64,000 nucleotides of DNA from Ceratorhiza oryzae-sativae (GCA_030998015.1 JARWMV010000034.1:62001-126000), one strand, 5' to 3'; shown: positions 1 to 10,675, numbered from the stretch's first letter. Program-made: numbers and translations. The notes: a model not told the origin generated them from the letters alone.

Positions 1-1041
1 CTTGTATATGCGTTCCCCATTCTTGAATTTCTCCTTCTGGGGAGCGCTTTGGGGATTGTTTGTGGGCCTGCTAGTCGAAGCATTGTTGCTGCTGGACTTA
101 TTACTTCCATGAGATGTCCTCTTGCTACCGAAAGAGATGAGGTGGCGGTCAATTTCCAGGGCCCGCTGTGTGAGCTGGGCGAATGTCTTTGTGCGGGATC
201 ATAGTTTTGGGCCACCATGCTATCTGTTACGTCTGACGACAGCCATCATAGAACTGATCACGCATGGCGGCATCGTTGTAGTTGAGGCCTGTGGAATATA
301 GGTTGAATAGGGTGAGGTAGTCCTGAACCGTCTTGGATTGTTTCAACTTCCGCCACTTGTCGCGGTTATTTTCGGTGCGGTTCAGGTCCCCATATCGGGT
401 AGTAAATTCTTGCCAGAATAAATTGGCATCGTGAAGCCAGGGGATCGCAGTTCCAGGGTTGAGAATTTCGAATTCTTCATACGAGTTAACCCATTCAGCT
501 GCTGACCCTTCGAGATAAGAGGTGATGAAGGCGACCACTTGGTCAGCCGAGTGCCCACTCATGTTTGTATTGATATATCAGGCACATGCAATTCTGAATG
601 AGATGGCGTCTTCTTGTTTTGTGCCATCAAATTTTTGAGGGGCAGCCATCTTAACCTTTGCAGTTGATCCTCCAGAGGGAGGGGGCTGCTGGTTGTGGTT
701 GGGTTGTACTGGAGGAAGCTATACTTGAGCACACTGAGCCACTCATGGAGGTGTTGATTTGCGCTTCAATGCGCGTGATAGTGGTTTGGAGAATGGCTAA
801 CATTCCTACTAGGTTATTGACATTGGTGGCTAATCCAGCCACATCGCATCTATTTGTCTGATTTGTGGTAAGTTTGCTTCGAGTGAGTCTGTATAGGTCT
901 TATTATTGTGTTCGACGTCCCCAATATCGTTTTGGAGGTTATTGGTTCGTTCTCGCAGTTCGTCCATTGATCGAAGCATATAGATGACCTTGTCCTCATC
1001 AGACATATTGCCCAAGCAGGGGCAGGAGGTTGTGACGCCAT
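1..1041 (-). pseudogene. Ty3/gypsy retrotransposon gag, decayed, runs off the left edge
   Basis: Read on the minus strand from an ATG at 1041, this is a retrotransposon Gag polyprotein. The recognisable capsid core lies at 562-227, with FITSYLEGSAAEWV, FWQEFTTRYGD and a KLKQSKTVQDYL segment typical of the Ty3/gypsy gag domain. Upstream are a short helical N-terminus (DEDKVIYMLRSMDELRERTN at about 1006-947) and a linker at about 840-650. A Ser/Asn-rich tail continues from 226 to base 1, where the nucleocapsid knuckle would follow outside the window. The pieces lie in different frames: breaks fall near 1010, 840, 655 and 230, so the copy cannot make intact Gag. It is the inner, minus-strand member of a nested pair; its 5' LTR is at 2302-2697. 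The family call is firm, the exact break positions are approximate. Confidence 0.85.
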
Positions 1042-1176
1042 TTCAGAGAAGGTTTGATGAAATTTTAAAGGCGACGGAGACGGTAAGGAAGTACAGGGAA
1101 TTGGGATTGTTTTGGTAATATAGATTTCTTTCCCCTCACAAGTCTATAAATTTCGAAGTTCCCGATTCCGCGAACC

Positions 1177-1999
1177 TCAACCAAGTATCGTCCAAGTCCC
1201 AGCTTTTGGTGTCCTGGCAACGATATGGGCACTCCACCTCTTTAGTTTAGTTTGGTCCCGAAGGAGGCTTCCTTGGGGAGGATTGATTTGGGCTGCCGGA
1301 AGGGGTGTTTCTTCCTGAATTGGCGAGCCCGTGCCACTTAGAAAGGTGGGGTGAGGAAGGTCTGACGGCGTTGAGAAGACGGGGAAGGCGTACTTGTGGG
1401 GTTCAACTGTTTCTCGGACTATAGCTTCTAGTCTGAGATGGTCTTGGAGGAGGGATAGGTAGTCCTCCTGGTGTTCGCGCAAACGCTCGGTTAAGTATGC
1501 GCAACGGGCCTCGGCTTCGTGAAGTTTTTCACGGGTTTCTTCGTACTTATTCCGGTAATAACGGTACCTGTCTTGGAAGTTTTCGATAGTGTTTAACAGG
1601 TGACGAAGAAGCTGTTGACCGAGGTTCTCCAGCTTAGAGCTGGTTGCGAGGGATGGTGTAGTAATAAAGGAATTTGTCCTTCTTAGGACAATAAGGGCAG
1701 CGCGCGGGGAAGGTGGCTTCGTTTGGCCGACGGCAGATCTTGCACTCAGGGGCACCTGGCTCGGTGACGAAGGCTTGTTGGGCACGTCCGACTCTCTGGG
1801 GGCGGACTTTGATAATTACTACTCGGTTAAAATCGATGTGCCCTGCTTCTTCGAGGATACTTTCGACCGAGTTGAGGGTGAAGCAGTGGATCGATAGGTG
1901 TCCGAACCACCCACACAGACAGCAGCGCTGATCTTCTGTAAAAGGTTGTGCCACTTGAGGGCCGTGCGTTCCGTCAGAGACGTACTCGAGCAAGAGCAA
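1177..1999 (-). pseudogene. CCHC zinc-knuckle plus coiled-coil reading frame between 5' LTR and gag
   Basis: Two overlapping minus-strand reading frames (about 1999-1634 and 1785-1177) look like one protein broken by a frameshift near 1640-1680. The first part carries a canonical C-x2-C-x4-H-x4-C knuckle (CCLCGWFGHLSIHC) and then two CxxC pairs (CKIC, CPYC). The second part has a charged coiled coil of about 70 residues (from NTIENFQDRYRYY to HLRLEAIVRETV) and a Pro-rich end. No clear ATG opens the first part. It lies between the 5' LTR of the minus-strand retrotransposon and its gag, where Tf2-like elements normally have only leader. It could be an extra element-encoded protein or a captured host fragment. 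I do not recognise its function. Confidence 0.5.
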
Positions 2000-2301
2000 G
2001 ATAAAAGGAAAAATAGACCCTTTCCCGAGTCTATGGGAATAGGAAGGTGACCTCCGTTGCTCAGCTACTTAAGGGCAATGAGCGACCCCACCTCTTGTTG
2101 ACGAAAGAGATTAGAGAACCGAAGCTTGTTACGACGTGTGAGGGACCTGGCTATGCAAGGTTTCACAGAGGCGCGTATAGGGCAACGATATCTCGTGACT
2201 GTGGATAGGTGGAGTGGGATTGGGGAAGGCAACGAGGAGTTATCTCGAGACGACGCCGACGGCGTTCCAAACGTATCCCAGACGACACTGAGACTTACGA
2301 T

Positions 2302-2697
2302 TGTCAAGAACTTGACCTGATGTCGACGACGACAAGTCAGGCGACGAGGAAAATAGTAAGAAAAGTAAAAGAACTTGTATTCGACGAGAGGTCAAGTTCT
2401 TGAGGAGTCCTCTGCGAACTTGACCTGGTTTATATACATAGTACGAGCCACATCATAACAAACAAGTCCGTACAGTGAGTCACAACAGATAAGAGATAGA
2501 AGCAGTAGAAGCGACTGCGGAACTGCGGAATTTCACATCAGAGTTGAAATACATCTCGGTTACCAGTCCGGAACATTCCCTGAGTCACATGATACAGATA
2601 TACCATAAAAGGCAAGTATGTTTTGAAGATGATCTCATAAAATGTAGTAAATCGATAAAATATTGTAGAGTGGATGTATGCGTGTCAGTTCGTGACA
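2302..2697 (-). repeat. 5' LTR of the inner, minus-strand retrotransposon
   Basis: The reverse complement matches the plus-strand LTR at 3470-3830 along its whole length. It begins TGTCACGAACTGACAC and ends TTGACA, the TG...CA termini expected of an LTR. It is about 396 bp against about 361 bp for the other copy, mainly because of extra sequence near its 3' end (about 2308-2325) that repeats the motif AGGTCAAGTTC. It abuts the truncated integrase exactly at 2697/2698, so its outer end is an insertion junction. Confidence 0.88.
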
Positions 2698-3482
2698 CTA
2701 ACCAAGTAGTAGAAGGGTACATCAGACACTATGTATCAGATTGGCAGGACAACTGGGTCTCACTCTTACCCTTGGCTGAATTTGCCTACAATAATGGTGT
2801 CAATGCCTCAACTGGCAAATCACCATTCTTTGCAAACTATGGTTTCCATCCAAGACTGGCAGTTGGGGACAGGGAGGGACAAGAATTCCCCTTAGCAGAC
2901 AACCAAGCAGAATGGCTCCAAAATGGTCATGACAAACTTAAGGCTGCTCTGGAAATAGCAAACCAGAGGGTCAAAGAATATTATGACTGGAAACATCAGG
3001 CCCCAGAAGCCATTAAGGTTGGAGACAAAGTTTGGCTTGACACCAAGAACATACAGACACAACAGGCTTCCAGGAAACTGGCCCACAAGAGAGTTGGACC
3101 ATTCAAGGTGGTAGCACAACACAGCACTTATGCCTTCAAACTGGATTTGCCAATGACCATGAAAATACACCCAGTATTTCATATTTCACTCCTGACCAAA
3201 TATAAAGACAACCCCTATGGATGTCAGGTTTCCCCACCACCACCTTTGGTAACTCCTGAAGGGGAAGAAGAATTTGAAGTTGAACAGATCATAAAGTTAC
3301 AATACAACAAAAGGTCTAATGTCTTCAAATACTATGTCAAATGGCTTGGTTATGACAAGCAACAATGGTTAACTTACAATGACCTGGTAAATGCACCAGA
3401 ACTCATGGCTGACTATGTCAAGTCACATCCCAAGGCACCCCACAACCTGTGTGCCTTGAAGGGTGGAAGTGTCACAAACTGA
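2698..3482 (+). mobile_element. Tf2-type Ty3/gypsy integrase C-terminus with chromodomain, 5' truncated
   Basis: The open frame from 2698 encodes the end of a Pol polyprotein: the last part of the integrase catalytic core (TNQVVEGYIRHYVSDWQDNW, LAEFAYNN, STGKSPFFANYG), the integrase C-terminal domain (VGDKVWLDTKNI, KRVGPFKV, IHPVFHISLL) and a chromodomain (VEQIIKLQY, YYVKWLGYDKQQW). This order defines chromoviruses such as fission-yeast Tf1/Tf2. The stop codon at 3480-3482 lies 11-13 bases inside the 3' LTR. Protease, reverse transcriptase, RNase H and most of the integrase are absent because the minus-strand element is inserted at 2697/2698; the missing part would lie beyond base 1. The ATG at 2544 belongs to the other element's LTR and is not a true start. 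Confidence 0.92.
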
Positions 3483-3830
3483 CACACATATATCCATTCT
3501 ATAATATTTTCTTGATTTATTACATGTTATGGGATCATTTTCAAACATACTTGCCTTTTATGGTATATCTGTGTCATGTGACTCAAAGGATGTTCTGGAC
3601 TGATGACCAAGATGTATTTCAACTCTGATGTGAAATTCCACAGCTCTGCAGTTGCTTCTATCTCTTATCAGTTATGACTCACCATATGGACTTGTTTGTT
3701 ACGATATGGCTTGTATCATGTATATAAACTGGGTCAAGTTCACAGAGGACTCCTCAAGAACTTGACCTCTTGTTGAATACAAGTTCTTTTCTTATCATTT
3801 TCCTCGTTGCCTGACTTGTTGTCATTGACA
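3470..3830 (+). repeat. 3' LTR of the outer, plus-strand retrotransposon
   Basis: It starts TGTCACAAACTGACAC directly after a purine-rich tract (GAAGGGTGGAAG, 3457-3469) that fits a polypurine tract, and ends TTGACA at 3830. It is an inverted near-copy of 2302-2697. It contains a perfect 11-bp inverted repeat, GGTCAAGTTC/GAACTTGACC-type, around a GAGGAGTCCTC core at about 3735-3770. Confidence 0.88.
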
Positions 3831-4461
3831 ATACCTGCACCTGCACCTGCACCCTGCAGTGGGTATTTGCAGGTATTTTTACCTGTAGAACACTGGTATA
3901 CTGGCTGTGGGTTTCTTGGGCAACATGCCTATGTGCTTATTTGGGCTTGAAACTGCCATTCCGTGTATGTATGTCATGTGTCATTTAACATTGTCAAGTA
4001 ACATGTCAAATGTTTTAACAGCTTACGTAACTTACGCTGACTAACACTCTGACATTGTAATTTGACAACAATGACCTCACCGATCATGCGTTTCTGGATA
4101 TTGTTGTCTTCATCTATCTTCGAACATTAGGATTCAGCCACCCACGGACAACAGAAGTGCATACCAGCTGTGCGTTCAGCCGACTGGACTGTCGGATGCC
4201 TCAAAGGCTTTCGAGGTATTTCTGCCATCTGCTCCGCCGAAAGCTGGTAATCTAATGTGCGCTCCAACGGTGAGGCGCTGCCTCACGCCAGTGAGATATT
4301 TCGGGGTTTGGAGAGTGGCAGAGCACGCCCTCCAGACGGCTGAGTAAGCTTTGTTTACCATCCATCTACAGGAAGCGAGGCGAGGCTTGCCCTGTGCGGC
4401 CCGGTTTCTTCCCTACCTTGCTGACGCAAAGCTATCAGCATCCATTTTAACCGTCCAGAAA
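3831..4461. other. Intergenic, 3' LTR to Costars gene
   Basis: Just after the LTR there is a short run of CCTGCA hexamers (about 3834-3851). The rest holds no open frame with recognisable coding character. Bases 4343-4461 should contain the 5' untranslated region of the Costars-type gene. Confidence 0.6.
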
Positions 4462-4822
4462 ATGGCAAACATTGACGAAGAGGTGGAGCAGCTCAAGGTG
4501 ACTAGTTCAATCTCTGTTTCAATATCTTCACCACATGCAACCACAGAAAGAAATCAAACGGTTGGGTCAGAAGCCAGAGGACAGCCAGCAAGGAGTTGCC
4601 GTTGTGAAATTTGGCAAACTTGTGCGTGACGATCGGTGTAGCAACATATGTGGGTTGATGGTGCCGGTTTTACAATATTGGTTTTAATCTTGGGTCTTAG
4701 TTGAAGCTCTGGTTAACGTGTTGCGGGCGGCGAAGAAGAAGGGCGTGGTGACATTCCAGGGCCAAATGTTGTTGCAGGGTGCGCACGACGACGTAGACGT
4801 GATATTGCTCCAGGATGAATGA
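4462..4822 (+). CDS. Costars domain protein (ABRACL-like)
   Basis: Three exons, 4462-4497, 4547-4649 and 4701-4822, joined across introns of 49 and 51 nt, give a protein of 86 residues, close to the roughly 80 residues of animal ABRACL. The Costars pattern is clear: an N-terminal IDEEVEQLK followed by KEIKRLG, then VKFGKLVRDDRCSNIFEALV and finally a basic AAKKKGVVTF stretch and LLQGAHDDVDVILLQ. Costars domains form a small winged-helix-like fold found in ABRA/STARS actin regulators; the stand-alone form has been linked to actin-based motility and cytokinesis. All three exons keep frame only with these splice sites, and the middle junction completes the Phe of NIFEAL. The phosphodiesterase gene starts 153 bp downstream on the same strand. 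Confidence 0.93.
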
Positions 4823-4975
4823 TTAAATCGTACTGGGAGTGTGATCATATAATGATAGAGATTCTGCTCGACAAGATTGCGCCAAAGATGACTTGTCTTG
4901 CCAGCCAAGGCCTGAGACTGTGGGGATGGCTGACTAAGCTCGAATTCAGTGTTTCCTCTCACCACCACCTGGCCG

Positions 4976-7228
4976 ATGGCTCATCCGTCGACACCATCCC
5001 GCAGTACCTCACCTGACGACATTCGGACTTCGGCAAACGAGGAAACCCCTCTCCTCCAACACTCTACGCGCAACCACCGCTTCCTAGGTCTTTCACTTCC
5101 GCTATGGCTACCCAGACGTTATGTTGCCGCTGCCCTCGCTTTTATCAACATGACTATCGTTATTCTTGTCTCTGTGCTGTTTGTTGACCCTATCTGGCGG
5201 CGAAAACAGCTTGTGTTCATGAACAATGGGACTCACGACTTCCGCAAAACAGTGATTGTCATGTCGTTCGACGGTTTCCGGTGCGTGCTGGCTGTTTGCT
5301 GTCCGTTGTCGCTAAGTCCCCCCCCCAGAGCTGATTATCTTCAGCGTGGCCTTACCCCACACCTCGTTGCCACTGGTGACTCCGGACTGCGCGCTCGCTG
5401 GATGCAACCATCCTATCCGGTGAGTTGCAGTTGCCATGCTTCGAGATTATGCTGAAATATATACACCGGAAAGGCTCTGACATTTCCGTGAGATCATCCC
5501 ACATTCTCACGGTCCGCTGTATTATTGACCCCTCCACTCAGTAACCACTGGTCCTTGATGTATGTTCTGTTTCCGGGCCCCATCACTGGTTTGCTGAATC
5601 TCCCAGGACGGGTTTATATCCTGAATCTCATGGAATTGTTGCTAATGAATTCATTGATCCGATTACGAAGGATCGTTTCTTCTACCAAAGCCCAGCACAC
5701 AGCTGGAACGCCAGTTGGTGGGGAGGAGAATCGGTCGGATCTTACCATCTGCTCGATTTCATATTTCTGACTGACCATGTCCTGTAGATGTGGGAAACAG
5801 CTCGCAAGGCAGGGCTAGTTACTGCAAATCTGATGTGGTACGTATGGGATTGTCGGTCTGGTCATGAGCCTTGCTGAGCGACTGGGACTACAGGCCCGGA
5901 CCGCCCGTTACCCGTACTGGTTATTCACCATCATATTTTGTCCCATTCCGTGTAAGTAGATTGGACTTTGCATCAAATGGGGTTCTCATGCCTTTACCCC
6001 AGAAAGACAACATCACTTTAATGGAAAAAGCAGACCAGATTCTTGAATGGCTCGACAAGCCGTTTGACGAGCGACCTCAGCTTATCAACAGTAACCACGC
6101 TCTCTCGGCTTACACCTAGGTTCCGCTGACACGTTTATTTAGTGTACGACCCCTTGGTCGACGACACTGGTCACTCCAAAGGGCCGGACTCGCCTGAAAT
6201 GACCGTGAGCACCATGTCTCCCTTTCGTAGCCCGCCTTTGAGTTCGTCGGGTTTTTGCTAGGATGCCCTGATGGACGTGGACTTATTTGCACATAGGATT
6301 CGCGCTGGACTAAGCAGCCGAAATTTATCTTCTATTGTCGACGTCCTTTTTGTGAGTGACCATGGCATGGCGCCGACCCACGACCGCAAGTGGATATATC
6401 TAGACGATATCCTAGGCGAAGAAGGGGCAAACGAAATAGAATTTAAAATCGGTTTGTTCCTCTCGTCATCCCTGGTTTATGCTTGCTTCAATTAGCATGC
6501 AGGTCAGCCGAATGGTGGGCTTTGGTTCCGCAAAGGTGCAAACACGACGCGCCATCTCGAGAAGCTGTACCGAGCCGCTGCAAAGCCCCCTTACAGTTTC
6601 AAGGTCTACACAGGAACAAGCGACGTCTGGGCTGGTGTCCATAAATCCGTGCGTATCCGCCATCACGCAAACATTCATTCACTCTCATACATGTGTAGAT
6701 TGATATCCCTCCCCCGCTGCAAAATCCCTTCCCCCCGAATAAACATTTCTCACCCGATCATAATTCCCGCATACCTCCGATTTACGTTGTGCCAGAACTT
6801 GGTTGGTCGGTAACTACACATCGAGAATCCGACCCGTGGTATGCGAGAGGGGCAAGTCATCGTTCTTAGCGAGTATCCACAGTCCCGAATTGATTTACAT
6901 TTTAGGACCATGGCTATGACAACGAACATCCTCTCATGAGAGCTATTTTCATTGCTAGTGGGCCGTTTACGGACCGTGTTCGCGCCAAGGTGTTCTCGGA
7001 ATCGGGACTCGTTCCCGGCCGTTTTTCACGCTCCGTGTCCACCATGTATTCCAAGCCTCCGATTTACGTTCCCCCACGTGGGGTAAAGATGGCAAGAACG
7101 GGCCTGTGTTGATTGACCATTTCGAGAACATCGAGGTATATGGGCTTGTCATGCGATTATTAGGTATCCAGCAGTATACCGCGCAAACAAACGGAACCGC
7201 CGGTTTCTGGGATACTTGGTTCGATTAG
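4976..7228 (+). CDS. Ectonucleotide pyrophosphatase/phosphodiesterase, type II membrane protein
   Basis: This is an alkaline-phosphatase-superfamily phosphodiesterase (ENPP family), which hydrolyses extracellular nucleotide pyrophosphate or phosphodiester bonds using two zinc ions. The ATG at 4976 is chosen as the only ATG before the membrane helix. After a 40-50 residue cytosolic tail comes one transmembrane segment (YVAAALAFINMTIVILVSVL), then the metal-site motif VIVMSFDGFR, the nucleophile motif LTFPNHWSLM, TGLYPESHG, DDTGHSKGPDS, FVSDHGM and finally HGYDNEHPLMRAIF. All metal ligands are present. Exons include 4976-5280, 5329-5419, 5474-5487, 5542-5559, 5607-5733, 5788-5837, 5894-5951, 6003-6090, 6143-6204, 6262-6451, 6503-6648, 6699-6851 and 6906 onward. 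The catalytic Thr is on a 14-nt exon and the intron at 6852 begins with GC. The splice just before the last exon (about 6978-7080) is unresolved. Confidence 0.93.
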
Positions 7229-7746
7229 CGGTTGGACTGTTGGAAAGTGGAATGTTGGACAGTTATTACCCTCGTGTATATGATCACCCTAATGACAGAC
7301 CTTGGCTATCCTTGGATGATTCGCTCGGCGGTTGCATTTGAAGTTCGTCCCAATTATAGCAGGTTCGATTGCTCTCGACTCGGCGCAACAGTTTCACCAA
7401 TTACAAGATTCATTGGCAATTGTGACATTTCGCGAACTACAGAATGAATGCAACAAATTTGTATAATAGTGACAACGCGACTCGATAGCACAAGATACGA
7501 CCAGCAGAGGTTCAAGAACGATAGTGGAGAAAGAGGGCGTGGGGAGTCAAGTAAACAAGATAAACGAGTAGATAAAAAGAAAAATATTCCCACTCGAGGG
7601 GTAACGGTCGGCAAGAGTCACCGATTCTTCGAGGGGAATGATCGAGGGGGTTTTGGCAGTTGGGTTGCCGTCTAGTGACCGTTTTGTTGGCGTGAGATTG
7701 ACCGCTGAGTGCGAGCCCAGAGAGGAGCTATTGCACGTTAGTAGAT
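7229..7746. other. Convergent intergenic region
   Basis: Shared 3' flank of the phosphodiesterase (+) and the CCCH zinc-finger gene (-). No coding signal is visible in either strand; it should hold both 3' untranslated regions. Confidence 0.6.
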
Positions 7747-10675
7747 TCATGGAACAACCGGCAGCGACTGGCTTACCATATCAAGCCCGCCCGAACCCTG
7801 TGCGCCGGCAGACCTCATGGGTTCAAATATGACATCGTCTTCACTGTCCTCTTCCTCGACGTGCATCCCATTTCCATTCGTTCCGGTCATGCCATTGCCA
7901 TTTGTGTGAACCTGCTCTGGCTCATCGACCCACAAGCTATCATCTCCATCAGAGTGCACAAACGGACAGTCGTTTCCGTTTCGGCAGCCAGGTGTAGGGT
8001 AGAATTTACAGACGACAGGGGTGGTCTCGAGGGTGTGAAGGTAATTGCAGTTGTCGCCGCGGAGGCATTGGCCTTGCTGATACCATTTGCACGGGCGGGC
8101 TACAAAACGAGAAGCTCGTTGAGCGTGAGATTCAACGGCGAAAATCAAGGAGCAGAGGTGTATCCAGGCAAGCGTTGGCATCGTGTTCAGAGTAGAAACT
8201 TACTGCGCCAGTAGGGGTTATCGCGAGCGCTCTCACCAGATCCGGTCGACTCGAACTGGTGATCAACGTCATCACCATACGTGTGCTTGAACGGACACTC
8301 GTCGCCCTGGTTGCATCGGCCGGCGGCCCAGTATTTGCATTCACGAGCTGCGAAATGGTTTGTCAGCGATGAACAGTCAAGGTAGAATGAGACCTACTTC
8401 TGAAGAGAGGGTGTGTGGGGTTGCTCATTGATTCACGACGAGCGGCCGTCGAGGATGAGCTTGAGTTTCCATTTGTGGCTGCGGGGTTAAACTTGTTTGA
8501 AAACAGTTTGTCGTGGATACTACACGGCTGGTTTAATTTCAGGGTCGGTCTGGATAGTCGGTCAACTCACAAGTTGCAAGCATCGCCGGCGGGGCATTCG
8601 CGGCCGAGCAATGGATTGAAGAATTTGCAAGGGAGTGCTGTTGTGGTTGTGAGCCAATGAGATCCTTTTTTCTGATGACACGTACTTTTGTAGCCCCTCG
8701 GCCTTTCTTTTTCTTCAGGGTCAGCTCGACTCTCGGCGTCTGTTGCGAATCCGTCTGCAAAATCTTCGTAGCTCATGGTCGGCAACAAATCCTCTCCGTC
8801 CGACTCAAAGTGGAGGCCCGCTCCAGTCAAGCCGAGACCCATACTAAAGGTGGGCTCCTCGACCTTGGTTTCCTCGGGCTGGGGGTTGGCAGCGGCTGGG
8901 GCGGCAAAGAACCCGTCACTGGTGAATGCGTTGGCGAGAGGACTGCCAGGTGCAAGCGCAAGAGGAGACCCTGGAACGCTCCCTCCCGGCGGGGCGAGCT
9001 CGTTGGAAATGTGAGGCGGGAGGGGAGAGGCAACGCGCCACCCGGTGCCAGAATACTCGTTACCGGGTGGAGGAAGCGTCCGAATGACTGGGTGCGAAGG
9101 CGTGTTGGCCCCACTGCCGGAGCCTCCAAATCCATTCGTTCCAGCCGGGGTGGTCGACCCAAAGCTGGTGCCGAGTGCATTGGATCCAAAGCTAGCGCCG
9201 AGACCGGGGGCAAGCACGGTCGCAGGATGAGGGGCGATGCGTGAAGGAATCCCAATGTGGGTTGGGCTTGGGCTGGGTGCTCGGGGAATGGGGGTGTGGG
9301 TGCGGGTATGAGGCTGGCTCGAGTGGGCGCGGTCAAACGCGTTTAGACCGATTCCGAGTAGCGACGAGGCAGGGCCGAGGCCGAGCAGCGAGCCGAAAGC
9401 CGAGCTAGGACGCTCGGTGGTGGTGTTGAGCGAGGACGAGCGCAAGAGCGGTGACGGGACCGCGCTGATGCTCTCGGCGCCGTTGTATGATGCATTGCGA
9501 GTGAGAGCAGCCCGGCCTTCGCTCAGCAGACTACCCCGACGCTCGTCGCCAACTCCACCGAGGAGACCGGTGTCTCGCCTGGGGAGCTCGCCAAAGCTCG
9601 CCGTGCGAACCAGCTCGTGGCGGCGGACAGAGCGCTCGCCGACGACACTCGAGCCCGGACGGTCTCCGAGCAATCCGAGGCGCTCGCTGAGCGTAAACGA
9701 GGGCGCAGTGACGGGTTCGGCGGCGGCAAGAGCGCTGGGGCCGCGCGCGACGACGGTGGGGCTGGGGCGGGCGCTAATCGAGGGAGGGAGGGCCGAGGCG
9801 TTGGAATAGGGAGAGCCGAATTCGTCTGGGGGGTTGGAGGGGTTGAGATCGATGTGCTTAAAGTCGCAGCGGTCGCCATAGGCGCAGCCGGGATAGTTGC
9901 GGCAGAGGGTGTCTGCTGGTGGCCGTTAGTGGGAGTGGGGCGCGGACGAGATGCACTCACTGTTCATCTTTGGCGAGGGCTCGGACTGCTCCTGGGGCTG
10001 GCGGGGCATGAGCACCGATCAAGCGAGATGGATCAGGGCTTACCTCGGGCACCTGGTGCAGGAAGCGGCAGTCCTTGCCGTACTCGCACATGCCGTTGGC
10101 AAAGAACCGACAGACCGTGCGCTTGGTCTCGAGCTCGGGGCTGTCGCCGGGGCCGAGCTTGGAGCGCTTGGAGACGCCGATGCCCATGATGCGGCTGCCG
10201 GGCGGGAACCGCGGCCTGGGCTTGCCGCTCTGGAGCGAGTTGACGCGCGGGTTCACGTGCGGGTCCGCGTTGGCGGGGCGGTTGTGGGGGTTCGGGGCAC
10301 TGGCGGGTGTCAGTACGGGCCGGGGCTCGGCGGGGGGGACGCACTTGGCGGGGACGCCGCCGAGGCGGGCGATGACCTCGGGGTCGTCGGTGTGGAGAAA
10401 GGCGCAGGCGTCGAAGGTGCGGGTGCACTGGCCCTTTTGGTAGAACGAGCAGAGCTTGGCTGCAGGGGCGTGAGCAGCGTCCGGCAACCGGGGCTATACT
10501 TACTGTGCTTGAACTTGGCGCGGTGCTCCTCGCGCGAGAGCTCCGCGAGATCTCCGGCGCTGAGGACCGGGGCGGCGGCCGGGCGGCGGGTGCCGAGCGT
10601 GGCGAGGGCGGCGTTGGGGCGGCGGGCGTGCATGTCGTCGAACGTGGCGAGCGCAGGATGCGAGTGGGCGTTCAT
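7747..10675 (-). CDS. Seven-finger CCCH zinc-finger protein
   Basis: A multi-exon minus-strand gene with seven CCCH fingers, the type that binds single-stranded RNA. Finger 1 (CSFYQKGQCTRTFDACAFLH) and finger 2 (CRFFANGMCEYGKDCRFLH) lie near the N-terminus, finger 3 is CRNYPGCAYGDRCDFKH (about 9895-9845), and fingers 4-7 lie near the C-terminus after a Ser/Pro/Ala-rich disordered region of about 400 residues. Finger 4 spans an intron: its final His is on the exon that begins near 8524. Finger 5 is CKYWAAGRCNQGDECPFKH, 6 is CKWYQQGQCLRGDNCNYLH, 7 is CKFYPTPGCRNGNDCPFVH. The tail is acidic. The start at 10675 is preferred; an upstream in-frame ATG at 10759 would add 28 residues. A role in mRNA processing or decay is inference from the domain only. 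The product name beyond CCCH protein is unknown. Confidence 0.86.

Noticed and set aside
2544..2697. ATG-started N-terminal extension of the integrase frame
   Set aside because: It is the reverse complement of an LTR, joined to the integrase only by the insertion junction.
8657..9244. Long open frames opposite the CCCH gene and opposite 54.9-59.6 kb
   Set aside because: They are shadows caused by high GC content of the real minus-strand exons.
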